From Phymorhynchus buccinoides (lineage: Eukaryota > Mollusca > Gastropoda > Neogastropoda > Raphitomidae), in assembly GCA_017654935.2 (NCBI GenBank), contig CM065690.1:26526909-26590908 (forward strand): a stretch of DNA of 64,000 bases. Direction: 5' to 3'. This document shows positions 9,962 through 20,895 of this stretch, one piece after another. The notes below the pieces were generated by a model, which was not told the origin of the DNA, ran no database searches, and was given only the letters and a program-made list of their open reading frames with translations. A program made the position numbers and the translations under genes. Positions within the stretch are counted from its first letter, which is position 1. Each line of letters opens with the position of its first letter.

Positions 9962-12900
9962 CTGCGCACAACCAACAAAAAAACGACTAAACTATTTTCA
10001 CTTTTTTTTTAAACCCCTTCGCTGCCCCAGTCACACACACCCCCCCCCCTTGTCTCCTAGACGTGTGATGTCATTGATGATGTCAAAGCCCTGGAATGAT
10101 GGTCTTTGGTTTAGACAAGTCAGGAAAGATATATTTCTAGACCATTTTCTCAGATTGAGTATCTCTAGACCATTTTCTTAGATTGAGTATCTCTAGACCA
10201 TTTTCTTAGATTGAGTATCTCTAGACCATTTTCTTAGATTGAGTCCTAAATCGACTCTTAAATTTTATAAGAAAATCAATAATTTCTGACTTTTCCTCTG
10301 GCAGTAAAGCAGGGGTTAAGATGATGGGAGGGGGAGGGGTTACGGGGGTGAACAAAAATAGTAAAATGTGGTCAAATCAAACACACACACACACAAACAC
10401 AAAGTAAAAAAACAATAAGGAAACTAACACAGCATGAACACACACACAAACGAAAATTGGGTCAACAGTGTATATTTACCAATGCACATTCATTCAATAT
10501 TCCATCTGCGAGCAAAGCCTCAAAGCAATCAATAGAAGTTAACAGTCACTTTTGAAATCTACACAAAATTAACATACAGGCAATGCCAATGGCGAAGCTC
10601 TAACTAGAGTACCAAAGAGGGTTGCGTACCTCTCAAAATGACGCAAGCATGACATGATTTCTCTGCAATCTCTACGATTTCAAGGGGGGGGGGGGGGGGG
10701 GGGTACGTGCATACCCAACCAACGCGCAGACCTGTTAGTACTCTATGGGTTTGAAGGAAGTCGTTACTGATTTAAATAGTTGCCTCTGATGAAAATGTTC
10801 TCCTACACACAAATGTGAAGTCATGTTGTTTATGGCCCTGCTGACAACTGGGCTGTCACCACATTAACATCTCACCATGTGATGATATTAATAATAATAA
10901 TAGTGAATCATTTATATAGCGCACTCCTCCACCAAATGTGGAGCTCTATGCGCTTAACAACAACAAAAATTAAAAAGCAAGAAATTCAACAAAAAATCGC
11001 TCACACACATGCATAATAGGCATACACATACATCCCCCCCCCCCCACCCACCCATACACGCAGGCACTCACGTACACACACATACGCACACACATGCACA
11101 CACACACACACACACACACACCATTTCCATCACCACCACTCACCCCACCCAAGAACACAATACATGATACAATCTGTAGATCAACATTCTCTCCCCATGG
11201 GTGCTACTCCCAAAAATGAAAAATACTGAAAGGCCGGGGTCCAGGGGCCGCCCAGGCCCCTGGCGGGGTACAGGGGCAGCGCCCCTTTGGGGGGTTGCCC
11301 CCCTGAAGCTGAAGCAAAAATGCAATTGCAGAGATCGTTTCCATAGCTCTCCTGCAATCTGGGAATGGGTGAGGAACAGATTACGATTTGACATCATAGT
11401 TCTGTTGGCAGACGACAGTTGACACTTTGTAAAGTAAGTTGCTGAGACATGACAAGTCACATTACCTTTTTACAAGAAATACAAAAGATCTATGGTTAAA
11501 ATCATATTTTCATGACGAAGATTTTTACTGACATTTCAGAAACACAACTATAAAGCCGTTCAAATAGAAGATAATAATTAGATCATAAGTGAAATACGAT
11601 GTCAGTGGATCGAAACATGACTCTCAATTGAGTTTTTCTAAGCAACATTTTTAACATATTCATACGTTTAACATCATAAATATCATTTGGTGAATTGAAA
11701 TATAGTTGTAACTTACCTTTCTGTGAAGTTTGTAGCTTTCATGACACAAAATTCATGCTGATAATGTTGAATTTAATTCAAATAAGTATGTGTGAATATG
11801 ACTCGGCCGCCATTTTTGTTGTTGTATTTTCACTTCCGGTGGTTGGAAGACCCAAATTCAAAATGCCCCCAACCACAGTTAACAGATCAACTTTTTTTTG
11901 GGGGTACAACATTTTTAAAATACGGAATTTCCGTCTCAGCAGAAAACTTAATTTACGGATTTCCGTTTATACGGAAGGTAGTAGCACCCATGTCTCCCAT
12001 TAAAACCAGATAAAACTTACAAAGTTCAAATGCACTCAAGTGTGCAACCGCTTCTTTGTAATAACATAATTATACAGTATTTTACGGACTATAAGGCGAT
12101 ACTTTTTTTTGTCAGACTGACTCTCCTGCGCCTTCTTCTTCTTCGATCGCTCAGACAGTTTCTTGTCAACTATGAGTGCAGATGCGTCATGCTGCTGTTA
12201 TGCGCCTAAGTAAGAAATAATTAGGCCCAGCATGTCCGACTTTGGCTGGAGGAAATCTTTTTGAAAGTGTTTCTTGAAAAAAGGCAGGAGAATGGACCGG
12301 AAAGGCAGAAAGAAAGTAGATGACAGCAAACAAGGGGAAAAGGCAGAGTCAAAGAGAGTGACAGATTAGAGGAAGTTACAAGCACAGAACTTCCAGAAGG
12401 TGAGGGAACTATTTAAACAAAAGACCCCCCGGTATCCCCATAGGGAGCTCCTGCGCCTTATAATATGACTAACAAGAGGCAAAGCCTTCAAAGCTCACTC
12501 GAACAGGCACATGTGGGACAACAACAAAGAAAGATTGAGGAGGGTGTCTAAAGTACAAGATTGCCAATAAAATTATAAAGTACAAATGAAAATATTGTTA
12601 ATGGATACAATTAAAAACATATATATATTTTTTTTTTTTTAAAGTGCCCGTGCTGAGAATCAGACCCGGAACCATTGGCATGACAGACAGACACTCTACC
12701 AATGAGCTATCGAGGCTTTCAGTGTTGATGAGTTTCTTAACTCATGTTGCCTGTTGAATACTCTCTAACCCACTAATCTAAAATGTTATCTGTTTACAGT
12801 GTTGTTATTAAGTATTTAATTATGCAAATCGTTATTGTTTGAAAGCTTGCATAAACATCTATGTGCATTGAAAGTTTGAACAATGTATGCCAATAAAGCA

Positions 12901-15900
12901 TAAAGTTTACATGACGGATGGAGAGAGTGATAGAACAAACCTGTGACAACGAACTAAAAGGAAATACCAGACACAATGGCACGCAACAAAATTCAAGAAT
13001 GATACACAAGTGACAAGCACACATACACACACACTCTCTCTCTCTCTCTCTCTGGGTGTATAAAAGTATTTATACTTAACTCATTACCCTGTATCAATAA
13101 AATTCCATTCATTCGTTCGTTCTCTCACTGACCTCATTCTTCTCTTTCTCGCAGATCTGGCGCGTTTGCTGGATGACGGACTCCTTGGAGATGAGGGTCT
13201 GCTGCTTGACCTGCTCGATCATGATCTTCAGCTGCTGCACCTGCTGCAGCAGGTTGTTGGCCATCTGCAAACGCACAACTCACGTTAAGATGCAGCTTTC
13301 CCCATGGGGATACGGGGGGGGGGGGGGTCTTTCGTAAAAATAGTTCCCCCACCTTCTGGAAGTTCTGTGCTCGTAACTTCCTTTAATCTGCCACTCTCTT
13401 TGACTCTGCCTTTTCCCTTTGCTTTCTATCATCTACTATCTTTCCGACTTATTGGCCCATTCTCCTGCCTTTTTTAAAACAAAAACTTCCAAATAATTTT
13501 TCTCCTTTGAGCTCCTCTGAAATCAGAATGTGTCGGCTGTACGCAGCGGGGAGACCAGTGAACACTGAAAACCGGACACATGCGTACCTTAACCATTATG
13601 GCCAAATGGCCTGGGAACGCAGAAGAAGAAGAAAAAGAAGGTGCAGCTTTCATTATAAGCACGGGGTGAAAGAGTTTAACAGGGGCTCTGATATTGTGGA
13701 TTTCACTGGTTTTGTTTCCCTGGGACTGGTTTTGATAAGTTGTTGGGGGGCATTGTCACTGAAGGGACTGCTTTTCAAAAATCCTAGCCAATCACTGAAT
13801 ATCACCCCCCACCCCAAGCCACACACACACAGTCCAGACCTGTTTACCCCCTACACAAGTCATTAGTAGTCTGGATAGCTGAAATGAGTAGTTTGGGCTA
13901 AAAATGTGTAGTTTTATTCATTAAACCACCAAACAATGTTAACTGAAAATGAGTAGAAAGAGCATTATTTTCAATTTTGAAGAGTAGTAGAGGTCTAAAA
14001 TGAGTAGAATACTACTCGAAAAGAGTAGAGTAAACGGGTCTGACGCACCCTCCCCTCTGCCTCTGAACAGCCCACCTCTTCCAGGTGCCACCACTGTTTC
14101 TGCTCCATGACGTCCATGGAGACAATGGAGACGGGCTTGGTCACCATGGCCTGCTGGGCATGCTGGGAGGTCTGGGGCTGCTGGGGCTGGATGGTCGTCT
14201 GCAGCTGAGAGTGGGCCAGGCCGATGGGCGTCATCACCACCGCGTCTGGCAACAAACACCAAGGAATAGCAACTTCACTTCAAGTTCAACACTCTGTTTG
14301 TGCACACTGTAGTTTTAGTCACACTTGGCAATTGCAGAGAGCTTAGTTCTATCAGGGTGCCGTGGGCCAGAAAAGTGGGAGTCATGACCCAACGGGTCTG
14401 TCAACGACCACCAAGGAAGAGCAACCTCACTTCAACACTCTGTTTATGCACACTGTGGTTTTAGTCACACTTGGCAATTGCAGAGAGCTTAGTTCTATCA
14501 GGGTGCCGTGGGCCAGGCCGATGGGCGCCATCACCACTGCGTCTGTCAACGACCACCAAGGAAGAGCAACCTCACTTCAACACTCTGTTTATGCACACTG
14601 TGGTTTTAGTCACACTTGGCAATTGCAGAGAGCTTAGTTCTATCAGGGTGGACCAGAAAGGTGGGAGTCATGACCAACAGGTCTGTCAACAACCACCAAG
14701 GAAGAACAACTTCACTTCAACACTCTTCTACATCTGCACTATTTGTGTAGACTTTACGTCTTTAGTTTAGTCACTTGGCAATTGCAAAGTTTGATTGATG
14801 AACGCTGTTTAGATCCCGAAAAAAAAGCCAATGTTAAAGTTACCACAGACAGACATACACACACACATACAGACAGACACTGGAAAAACTGATCGAAGAA
14901 GCATGAGAACATAGACTCACTTTGTGTCGTTGAAACGAGTGAGCCAAAAAAGTATTTCTCATTCTGATTTTCTTTTCTGGAAATCGGTGTATTTGTAACA
15001 GTGTGACCTAAGTTTCTCAGTCACACACGAAAAATACACAAGTTTGCTTGACATGTGAACAAACATTGAGTCTTTCATCTATAATCAACCAAAGCATGTA
15101 ATTTATCACTGTTTCTTACCACTATCAATATACGACTCCCCCATTCTTCCTTCAGTGGAATCTCTCTTGACCAAACATTGAAGTGGCTCTATGCATCCTT
15201 TAAAAAGCATGTTTGTATAGATTATCAAGAAAAGTTCATTTTCCCTTTGTTTTGTCAGTTTGTGTCATAATTACGTAAAAATAAGAGCAAAATGTGAAAT
15301 TTCACAAAACAGGTATTTCCATGAAGCCAGTAAACGTCATGCCTATAAATATATGGTTATTACTGCAATGTTCATGTTAATGTTGTTGTTGTTGTTGTAA
15401 TTGTCATTGTTGTTGTCTTGTAGTTGTAATGAAAAAACACACAACTCTCTTTGATGAATAACTATGTGTAAAACTGCTTTCAATGATTATGTTTCATTGA
15501 ATTAAGCTTGAACAAGTTATTGCTAATTTTTTTTAATTTTTTTCATCCTGTTGTTTATAATGGGCTACTTTTTTTATGTCTGCACATGTTTCACTATAGT
15601 TGATGGGATGAAAGAGTGAGTGAAAGCAGGAATTATGGAATGAATGAAGAGAAGAAATAAAAACTATTGAATACCAACTTTTTTTTAAAAAGAAAGCTCA
15701 TGCCTACCTCCGGTGACGATGTTCCCCTGAGCATCAGTGGCCACAATCTGCACCGTCTCCCCGGTGTCTGCTGACTGCACAGTCAGGGACCGCGGACTGT
15801 TCCCAGTCAGACTGCTAGAGGCCAGCGAAAACCCAACTACAACATATAATAAAGGCAGGTGGTCACATTCTGTTAAAGCCAGCGAAAACTAAACAACATG

Positions 15901-18900
15901 CATAGTCAAAGTTCAATCTCATTCTTCATTTTTGTGGATTTTGCTTTAAAATTAATCATGAAGCTGACAGACCACTGAGACCAGTCTCTCCAGTCAATCA
16001 GAAAGGAAGATAAACACTAAACACAGGGCTCCCAGGGACCCCCATTTGGGGGTCTATGAAGTACTAAAATTCTAAAGGACCCTCTAAAAGAATGTGCCGG
16101 GTGCCAGGGATGCACTAGAAAATTTATTTTTAGCATTCGCAATGCTACTGGGACCCTCTATCCCACCTCTAGGACCCTCTATACTGTAAGTGAAGGAGTC
16201 CCTGGGACCCCTTGTTTTGAGGGACGATTGGGAGTCCTGAAACAGCAACAAAATAGTAACAAGAAAAGAAAGTTATAGTAGGCATTCCCACTTTGTGGGG
16301 TATACAAATAAACTACCATATTTTACAGACTATAACAGTATAAAGACACATCTTATATAAGTTATTATAAGGCGCACTTCCCAAATTTAACGCAAAATTA
16401 AGATTTTGTTACTTAATTTTCTTACAATAAAAGGATATTATCAGTCGCATTATAAGGTGCATGGGTCTCAGCAGTGTTCCCGATTACGCAGATCTGTACG
16501 TAAATTACGTACAAAGTCTCAAGTTTGACGTCTAAATTTTTCAGTCAATACGTCATTGTGACGTACAGTTTTTCCCTCAGCCGATTGCTTCCTCAAACGT
16601 GTTCACCGCGATCAGAATGTCGAAGCCATTTCGGCTTGCGAGAAACGATCAACAAAATATACTGGGCCTATTCTTTCACTACTAGGCCTATGCCATGCTT
16701 GAAGCAGACGACAAAAACTATCATGAACCACAGAGTAATTTCCCTTTGTTTCTCGCCACCCATGCTGCTCGCACGTGCACTGCTGCCAAGCCTAGCTCGC
16801 GCATTTCTTGGAAGCAAAAAAATGGCGCTGCTTCGCTGGATTGCGAAAACTTCAACGCGAAGTTCTTCCAAAGACTCTGAAGTTTTAAGTGAGGTGACAA
16901 AAACCCTCGAACCAGTTCCAGGCCCTTCAAGTTCTACTTCAACTGTCAGTAGTGATGAAAAGAAGAAAGTAACTTCATAGGCTCCTTCAGCGTGATGATC
17001 GCCTACCAGAACCAGAACCCGCAAATTCAAGTCAAGTTGGTGTGAAGAATTCGACTATATTGTCCATTTATTATGGCTTTGATTTTGACCCTCAAAAATT
17101 TTCAAATGACCCTTAAAATTTGGGGGCAAAGGGTCATGATGACCCTTAAAATTTTGGAAGCATCCAAGAACACTGCTCAGTCTGGGAAAAAAGCATCGCT
17201 TTATAGTCTGTATAATATGGTAAGTAATACTAGTACTTAATAGTCCTCCTCACCACTATGTGGGGTATCTCACAACAAAACAAACTAATACTAATAGTTC
17301 ACTTTGCACTCAGGACAATAAAGCTTACAGAACATTGTTAACTTTAGTTCGCCATACTTTCTTTGGAAATGGTGACTGGTGTGAGGCTGGGTGCCTTAGT
17401 GGAAGAGGTCCTCATCTTTTTGGGCGATAACAGAGGTCCCTCAGAGTCAGAGTCCTTTTTCCTCCGCTTGTAAGGCACAAACAGCCGCACTGGACCCGTC
17501 TAGTATTCACAAAACAAAAATAAACTGAGTACGTCTCATCGCCCACATGCAAAAGAGACGTAAGTCGAAAGACGTCCTTTCACATTAGGAATGGAAAACT
17601 CAACATTTTGGTCATTTCAGGTCAAATTACGTCATTTTTTGTTAATTTAGTGACACAATCAGTGTTTTATCTTTGCAAATTCTTGTTTTACAGATTTGTT
17701 ACATAATACAGCTTGTCTTGATCAAGTGGTAAGTTCAACACATCGATGTTGACCAATTTTGAGTTACGTCTCATTTGCATGCGGACGGTGATCTTTATTT
17801 TTTTTAAATAAATTAATGTTGAAATTGTAAGCTACTACAGTGTATTTCAAACCATCATTTTTTCTTCAGTAAAACACAGGATAGCTTGGTTCTTTTGATC
17901 AAATGTTATCTTCAAATAATAAAAAAAAAGGTGCCTTCTATTAGAAGAGCGTGAATGTACATATCTGCACCAAATTTTCATGAAAACAACGCATCTCCAT
18001 AAAACTACTAATATTATGAAAACAAATTAAACAAAATTGTAAAAGAAAAAGATAAAAGTTTTCTTCTAATTTTCTCAAAACATTGAAAATGTTACTTACG
18101 TGGTTTTCGAAAAACACCGACGAAATGTTACAGAAGTCACAGTTAAAGTATGTGTGGTGTTTTTTTTAACTAGAAGTTACTTAAATAAACGATTGCACAA
18201 AACCCGTCAACTGACAACGATCAAACAAAGGGTTAGTTTAAAATTAAACTAAAGTTAGTATAAAAATTCAGAAAAATGTGTCGAGACTAACGATGTTACT
18301 AACAACTGCATCATCATCACAACAGGCAGCACAGGTGCAGGAGGTTGCGTGGGGCTGCAGGATCCCGTCCTCGATCAAACACTGCAGTGTGCGGCCCCCG
18401 TACCGAATGCTCCTCTTCCAGTCTTTGCTGCTGGCCCTCCCTGCCAGAGCCTCAAACTCATTGGGCGTGTACCAGCCTTCCGCATTTTTGATGCATTTTC
18501 CTCTCCCTCCTGGACATACCACGTGCATAATTAAATATTACCGATCCATTTTTATATCAATTAATAGCACTTTTGAAGTTATACAATGTCATTTAGAAAT
18601 CCATTTAGTTCAGGGTCGAGTTTCTCTAGATAACGGTCGCCGCGCGAATAACGCTTACGCCAAAACTGCAAAAGGGGCCTAAGAAACACCATAAACGTTT
18701 GCTAAGGTCAGACAACTCTTTACGCTTACTCTTCATTTTTTTTTTTAGAGAAAAGGGTTGCTATCATAAGGGAGATAAATCATACCTCTCTGTCAGTTTG
18801 TACAAAGTTTTTAATTTCACTCACGTCTATTTGTGTGCAGAAAATTAAATTTGCACTATATTATGCCAATATTTGCCATCCAACATGATGAAAAATTAAG

Positions 18901-19359
18901 AAAGAGCACTCAAAAACACTTGCGTTTGTTTAATTTGCTAAAATCATCCCGTATTTTTTCACGATAGACTAAAGAATATTTGCTGTGGCAAGCTTGTTGT
19001 TTTGGTCATTTCATTTTTAAAGTTCGAGTCTCGTCACGCGAAATATAAAAAAAAGCCGGAAGTATTAATATTTCCCATGATCCTTCAAATAGTTTGTCGC
19101 TTGCTACCTCGAAAGCAGCCACAAAGCGTTTTCGACAAACGTCGGCAAAACAGGTGTTTCTAAGTAGTATAGTACCGTTTTTGCTGATTTGTGCTCACGC
19201 TACATAACGTTAGCCCTTGTGAAACGGCCCCTGATCTTGTAGTTGTATCCACAATACAGTTTGTTTTCTTAATACTGTAACTTAAGTCACACAAAATTTA
19301 ATTATGCCATGGTTTGGATCTACAGGCGACATTGAATAAATCATGTATCCACATGCACA

Positions 19360-19454
<95 letters not shown>

Positions 19455-19982
19455 AACGGGAAGAAAAAGAACAGATCTTCGAACATGTATCATTTTGTAT
19501 CATGTATGACAACATAACAAATTACCTGAACCAAACTTGGCTTTGTAAAGCTCGCCATTCGTATTTTTACATCGTACTGGCAACACTGATGCATGCACAG
19601 AATCGTCCCAGGTGTATCTGAATCCCTTTTCTTTGCTCAACGGTGTCGCTGGAGTGGGCGGAGGGAGTGGAGTAGTAGGAGTTTTTAGTCCAGCTTCAAG
19701 CTGCGCTATGGACTGATCGTGAATGACAATGTGCGTGGTCTTCAGCCCAGCAACCGTTGCTTCTTGAAACTGATCAGCAGAGATGAGTCCTTGAGGAGTA
19801 GCAACATAAACATGCTCTGTAGCGATCGCATCTTGAGGTGCTGACTCCACAACAGTGGCCGTGCAACTCGTTGCAGACGATTCACATTCGGCAGGTTGTT
19901 CTTCCACGAAGGCAGAATCGTCCCCATTCGGAATTTCGTCGGAAATATCGACTTCAGACATACCCGAGCAGTGGTGGGTCAT
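9646..19982 (-). CDS. DEAF1: DEAF1-like SAND-domain transcription factor, seven coding exons
   Basis: A spliced minus-strand gene. Proposed coding exons are 19982-19526, 18509-18304, 17499-17358, 15836-15708, 14245-14076, 13264-13133 and 9961-9646. Every border has GT/AG, and intron phases run 1, 0, 1, 1, 0, 0 without conflict. The product is about 515 residues, close to the roughly 565 of vertebrate DEAF1. Order: acidic N-terminus; complete SAND DNA-binding domain with the [14 protein letters not shown] segment and a CTCAACC cysteine cluster; basic PYKRRKK nuclear localisation signal; Gln-rich linker; coiled coil. DEAF1 proteins bind TTCG-containing DNA in the nucleus and regulate development and immunity. 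The C-terminal MYND zinc finger was not found. The last exon needs a one-base frame change at a G/C homopolymer to reach the DKDK stop. Start: in-frame ATGs at 19982 and 19961 both fit. Confidence 0.9.
10138..10245. repeat. 28-bp tandem repeat, about four units
   Basis: Units of 28 bp built on AGACCATTTTCTTAGATTGA plus GTATCTCT, nearly identical, in the last DEAF1 intron. Confidence 0.9.
10250..11195. other. Intron sequence with homopolymer and LINE-tail-like block
   Basis: Intron DNA of the DEAF1 gene. It holds a poly(G) at 10685-10702, an (ATT)n plus ATATAGCGC block at 10880-10925 that looks like the minus-strand 3' tail of a LINE, and CA repeats at 11070-11121. No MYND-type exon was recognised here. 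Confidence 0.5.
11196..11992. mobile_element. Inverted-repeat element with CATGGGTGCTACT ends
   Basis: CATGGGTGCTACT at 11196-11208 is repeated inverted at 11980-11992, bounding about 800 bp. Inside lie GC-rich hairpins (11232-11310) and paired ATACGGAATTTCCG words near 11930-11970. No transposase is seen. Inferred to be a non-autonomous DNA element in the intron. Confidence 0.55.
11232..11310. repeat. GC-rich stacked hairpins
   Basis: CCAGGGGCC at 11241-11249 pairs perfectly with GGCCCCTGG at 11255-11263, followed by overlapping GGGGCAGCGCCCC and GGGGGGTTGCCCCCC stems. Its composition is unlike the AT-rich surroundings. Confidence 0.7.
12071..12470. mobile_element. Composite repeat: Tc1/mariner-like end plus minus-strand retroposon copy
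   Basis: The left end CAGTATTTTACGGACTATAA follows TA and resembles pogo-type ends; a weaker partner GCGCCTTATAATATGAC closes it near 12470. The interior at about 12240-12440 is the reverse complement of the retroposon seen at 13300 and 52925 (words CAGAACTTCCAGAAGGTGAG, GAGTCAAAGAGAGTG). Confidence 0.6.
12646..12716 (-). pseudogene. tRNA-like sequence (SINE head or tRNA pseudogene)
   Basis: The minus strand reads a D-arm-like ATAGCTCATTGGTAGAGTG and, about 35 nt later, a T-arm-like GGTTCCGGGTCTGATTC that departs from the B-box consensus. Acceptor-stem pairing is poor. It is therefore a tRNA-derived relic, not a working tRNA gene. Confidence 0.5.
13133..13264 (-). CDS. DEAF1: DEAF1-like exon 6: coiled coil
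   Basis: Encodes [20 protein letters not shown] and a continuation to CEKEKNE. The heptad pattern and LLxxVQQLKxM spacing correspond to the leucine-rich coiled coil and export-signal region of DEAF1. The borders TTGCAG and GTCAGT are both phase 0. Confidence 0.9.
13300..13640 (+). mobile_element. Retroposon copy with (GAA)n tail
   Basis: From AAAAATAGTTCCCCCACCTT through CGCAGCGGGGAGACCAGTGA to GGGAACGCAGAAGAAGAAG it matches 52925-53258 along its whole length, with shared start and shared (AAG)n tail. This is the signature of a short retroposed family. No tRNA promoter was recognised. Confidence 0.75.
14076..14245 (-). CDS. DEAF1: DEAF1-like exon 5: Gln-rich segment ending in WWHLEE
   Basis: Encodes [16 protein letters not shown], a [13 protein letters not shown] tract, and [10 protein letters not shown], matching the W-x-LEE motif that precedes the DEAF1 coiled coil. 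The acceptor TTGCCAG and donor GTGGGC end in phase 0. The acceptor edge of this exon has been copied into the adjacent tandem repeat at 14246-14770. Confidence 0.9.
14246..14770. repeat. 140-152-bp tandem array seeded by the DEAF1 exon 5 acceptor
   Basis: Four related units, with GTCTG(G/T)CAAC markers at 14244, 14396, 14541 and 14681. Each carries CTTGGCAATTGCAGAGAGCT and a version of the exon 5 edge GGCCAGGCCGATGGGCG. The third unit (14510-14545) keeps the exon edge and acceptor almost intact, so it could act as a decoy splice site on the minus strand. Confidence 0.85.
14771..15700. other. Intron sequence of DEAF1 gene
   Basis: AT-rich intron DNA with a (GTT)n stretch near 15380-15420. No other feature is seen. 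Intron segments 13641-14075 (with repeated TGAGTAG words) and 15837-16313 likewise hold no gene. Confidence 0.5.
15708..15836 (-). CDS. DEAF1: DEAF1-like exon 4: linker
   Basis: Encodes [20 protein letters not shown] and [15 protein letters not shown], a Ser/Thr/Gln-rich linker of the kind found between the localisation signal and coiled coil. The acceptor TTGTAG and donor GTAGGC give phase 1 on both sides, consistent with both neighbours. Confidence 0.85.
16314..17222. mobile_element. TA-flanked MITE carrying a nested insertion
   Basis: The left end CCATATTTTACAGACTATAA and the reverse complement of the right end, CCATATTATACAGACTATAA, match at 19 of 20 positions, with TA outside each. ATAAGGCGCAC words near the ends match the pogo-like family also seen at 12.07 kb. 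The element itself is about 200 bp; the rest is the nested element at 16472-17175. Confidence 0.75.
16472..17175 (+). mobile_element. Nested hAT-like element with a 151-codon frame
   Basis: CAGTGTTC at 16472 is mirrored by GAACACTG ending 17175, and CTCAG is duplicated on both sides (16467-16471, 17176-17180). CAGTGTTCCC-type ends are characteristic of hAT elements, although those usually duplicate 8 bp. A frame at 16525-16980 encodes 151 residues ending in a Ser/Thr/Pro-rich segment ([18 protein letters not shown]). No BED finger or transposase motif is visible, so the frame may be a captured or deleted remnant. Confidence 0.6.
17358..17499 (-). CDS. DEAF1: DEAF1-like exon 3: nuclear localisation signal
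   Basis: Encodes [20 protein letters not shown] and a Ser/Pro/Lys-rich continuation. PYKRRKK is the nuclear localisation signal following the SAND domain in DEAF1. The GTATGG donor leaves phase 1, matching exon 4. Reading on instead would hit a stop two codons later. Confidence 0.9.
17500..18303. other. Intron of DEAF1 gene, nothing recognised
   Basis: AT-rich DNA without recognisable elements. Intron segment 18510-19350 is similar. Confidence 0.4.
18304..18509 (-). CDS. DEAF1: DEAF1-like exon 2: core of SAND domain
   Basis: Encodes [18 protein letters not shown], then the DNA-contacting [17 protein letters not shown] block and the [10 protein letters not shown] cysteine cluster. This is the most conserved part of DEAF1 and differs clearly from the related GMEB SAND domains. 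The acceptor is TCCAG. The donor GTTAGT is chosen because it ends in phase 0 and joins CDDDAV to TGPVRLF, as in DEAF1 homologues. Confidence 0.95.
19354..19449. repeat. (AC)n-(AG)n microsatellite in DEAF1 intron 1
   Basis: An uninterrupted AC run followed by about 70 bp of AG, ending 77 bp from the exon 1 donor. On the gene strand it is a CT tract. Confidence 0.95.
19526..19982 (-). CDS. DEAF1: DEAF1-like exon 1: N-terminus and start of SAND domain
   Basis: Encodes about 152 residues, beginning MTHHCSG or MSEVDISDE. An acidic, Ser/Thr-rich segment is followed by [15 protein letters not shown] and a Pro-rich linker, then [18 protein letters not shown], which opens the SAND domain. The GTAATT donor follows the first base of a Gly codon (phase 1). 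The next exon completes the GSGGRGKC motif exactly, which is strong evidence for the junction. Confidence 0.9.
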
Positions 19983-20154
19983 TAAAGTCAAATGTTTGGC
20001 CACTCAGAGCGTTGCTTTACTTCAGAAAGACTCATCAGTACTTAAATATGAGAAGCATCTTAACATTTTCCAGTTTTCTTAACATTGTCACAAACATAAA
20101 AAGCATTATTTCTATCACACTATAATATTGGCGAAGGTTTCCGTTCTTTTACGA

Positions 20155-20164
20155 AAGATGGCGG
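20155..20164 (+). promoter_or_regulatory. Possible YY1-type AAGATGGCGG motif upstream of DEAF1
   Basis: AAGATGGCGG matches the YY1-type core often found at animal transcription starts. It lies about 175 bp upstream of the proposed DEAF1 start codon, on the opposite strand. It also opens a 23-codon plus-strand frame, for which no splice donor was seen. Weak, motif-only evidence. Confidence 0.3.
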
Positions 20165-20439
20165 AAAATCGAACGAAGATTCAGGAGAAATACTCTCTAA
20201 CTAAAAATCTAGTTGGGATTTACTATTAGCTTTTTTATTGATTCATTTCATTTCTTAACACGAGAAAACTTACATTACTTCTGGAAATGTCAATAAATTG
20301 CAAAATAGGCGTCATGCATTTTGGTTTTTGGTCAGTCACACCGACCAATGAAGTCGGCCGTCTGCTTCAACCTCCGCTGATTTGCCAGGAGCCACGCAGC
20401 GGACTGATCACATGACTTTTTGTGTACTGTGAAGTAAGA

Positions 20440-20809
20440 TGATGATGAGATTAGCGTCCAATCGGTCAGAGACCCTTATGGACGGTAGTCTGTAAAGTTT
20501 CGACGCTTAGGTAGTTATACACACTCGTTGACCCTAACACATTCCTTTTTACAATATCAACCATGTGCTTTATTTGTCCATCGCCACCACTTTCTTATTT
20601 TTGTTTCAACACTGTCTTATTAACTTATATAGTCACAGTCCATTTTCCAACATACAAGTACAAAGCTACAGGCGAAACTGAGAAAAGACCTATCTAGAAC
20701 ACTGCACGCGTGCTCTATTATCCTTGCAATTTAATAAATAAATAATAACGATATCTTTAGCACCGTTTAATGCTTCGAAATAATGTTCTTTCATTACGAC
20801 AGAAAAACA

Positions 20810-20895
<86 letters not shown>

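Noticed and set aside
12646..12716. Functional tRNA gene
   Set aside because: The acceptor stem does not pair and the B-box departs from consensus; better explained as a SINE or pseudogene.
20158..20229. Divergent gene starting at MAENRTKIQEKYSL
   Set aside because: The frame closes after 23 codons and no good splice donor was found; kept only as a possible promoter motif.
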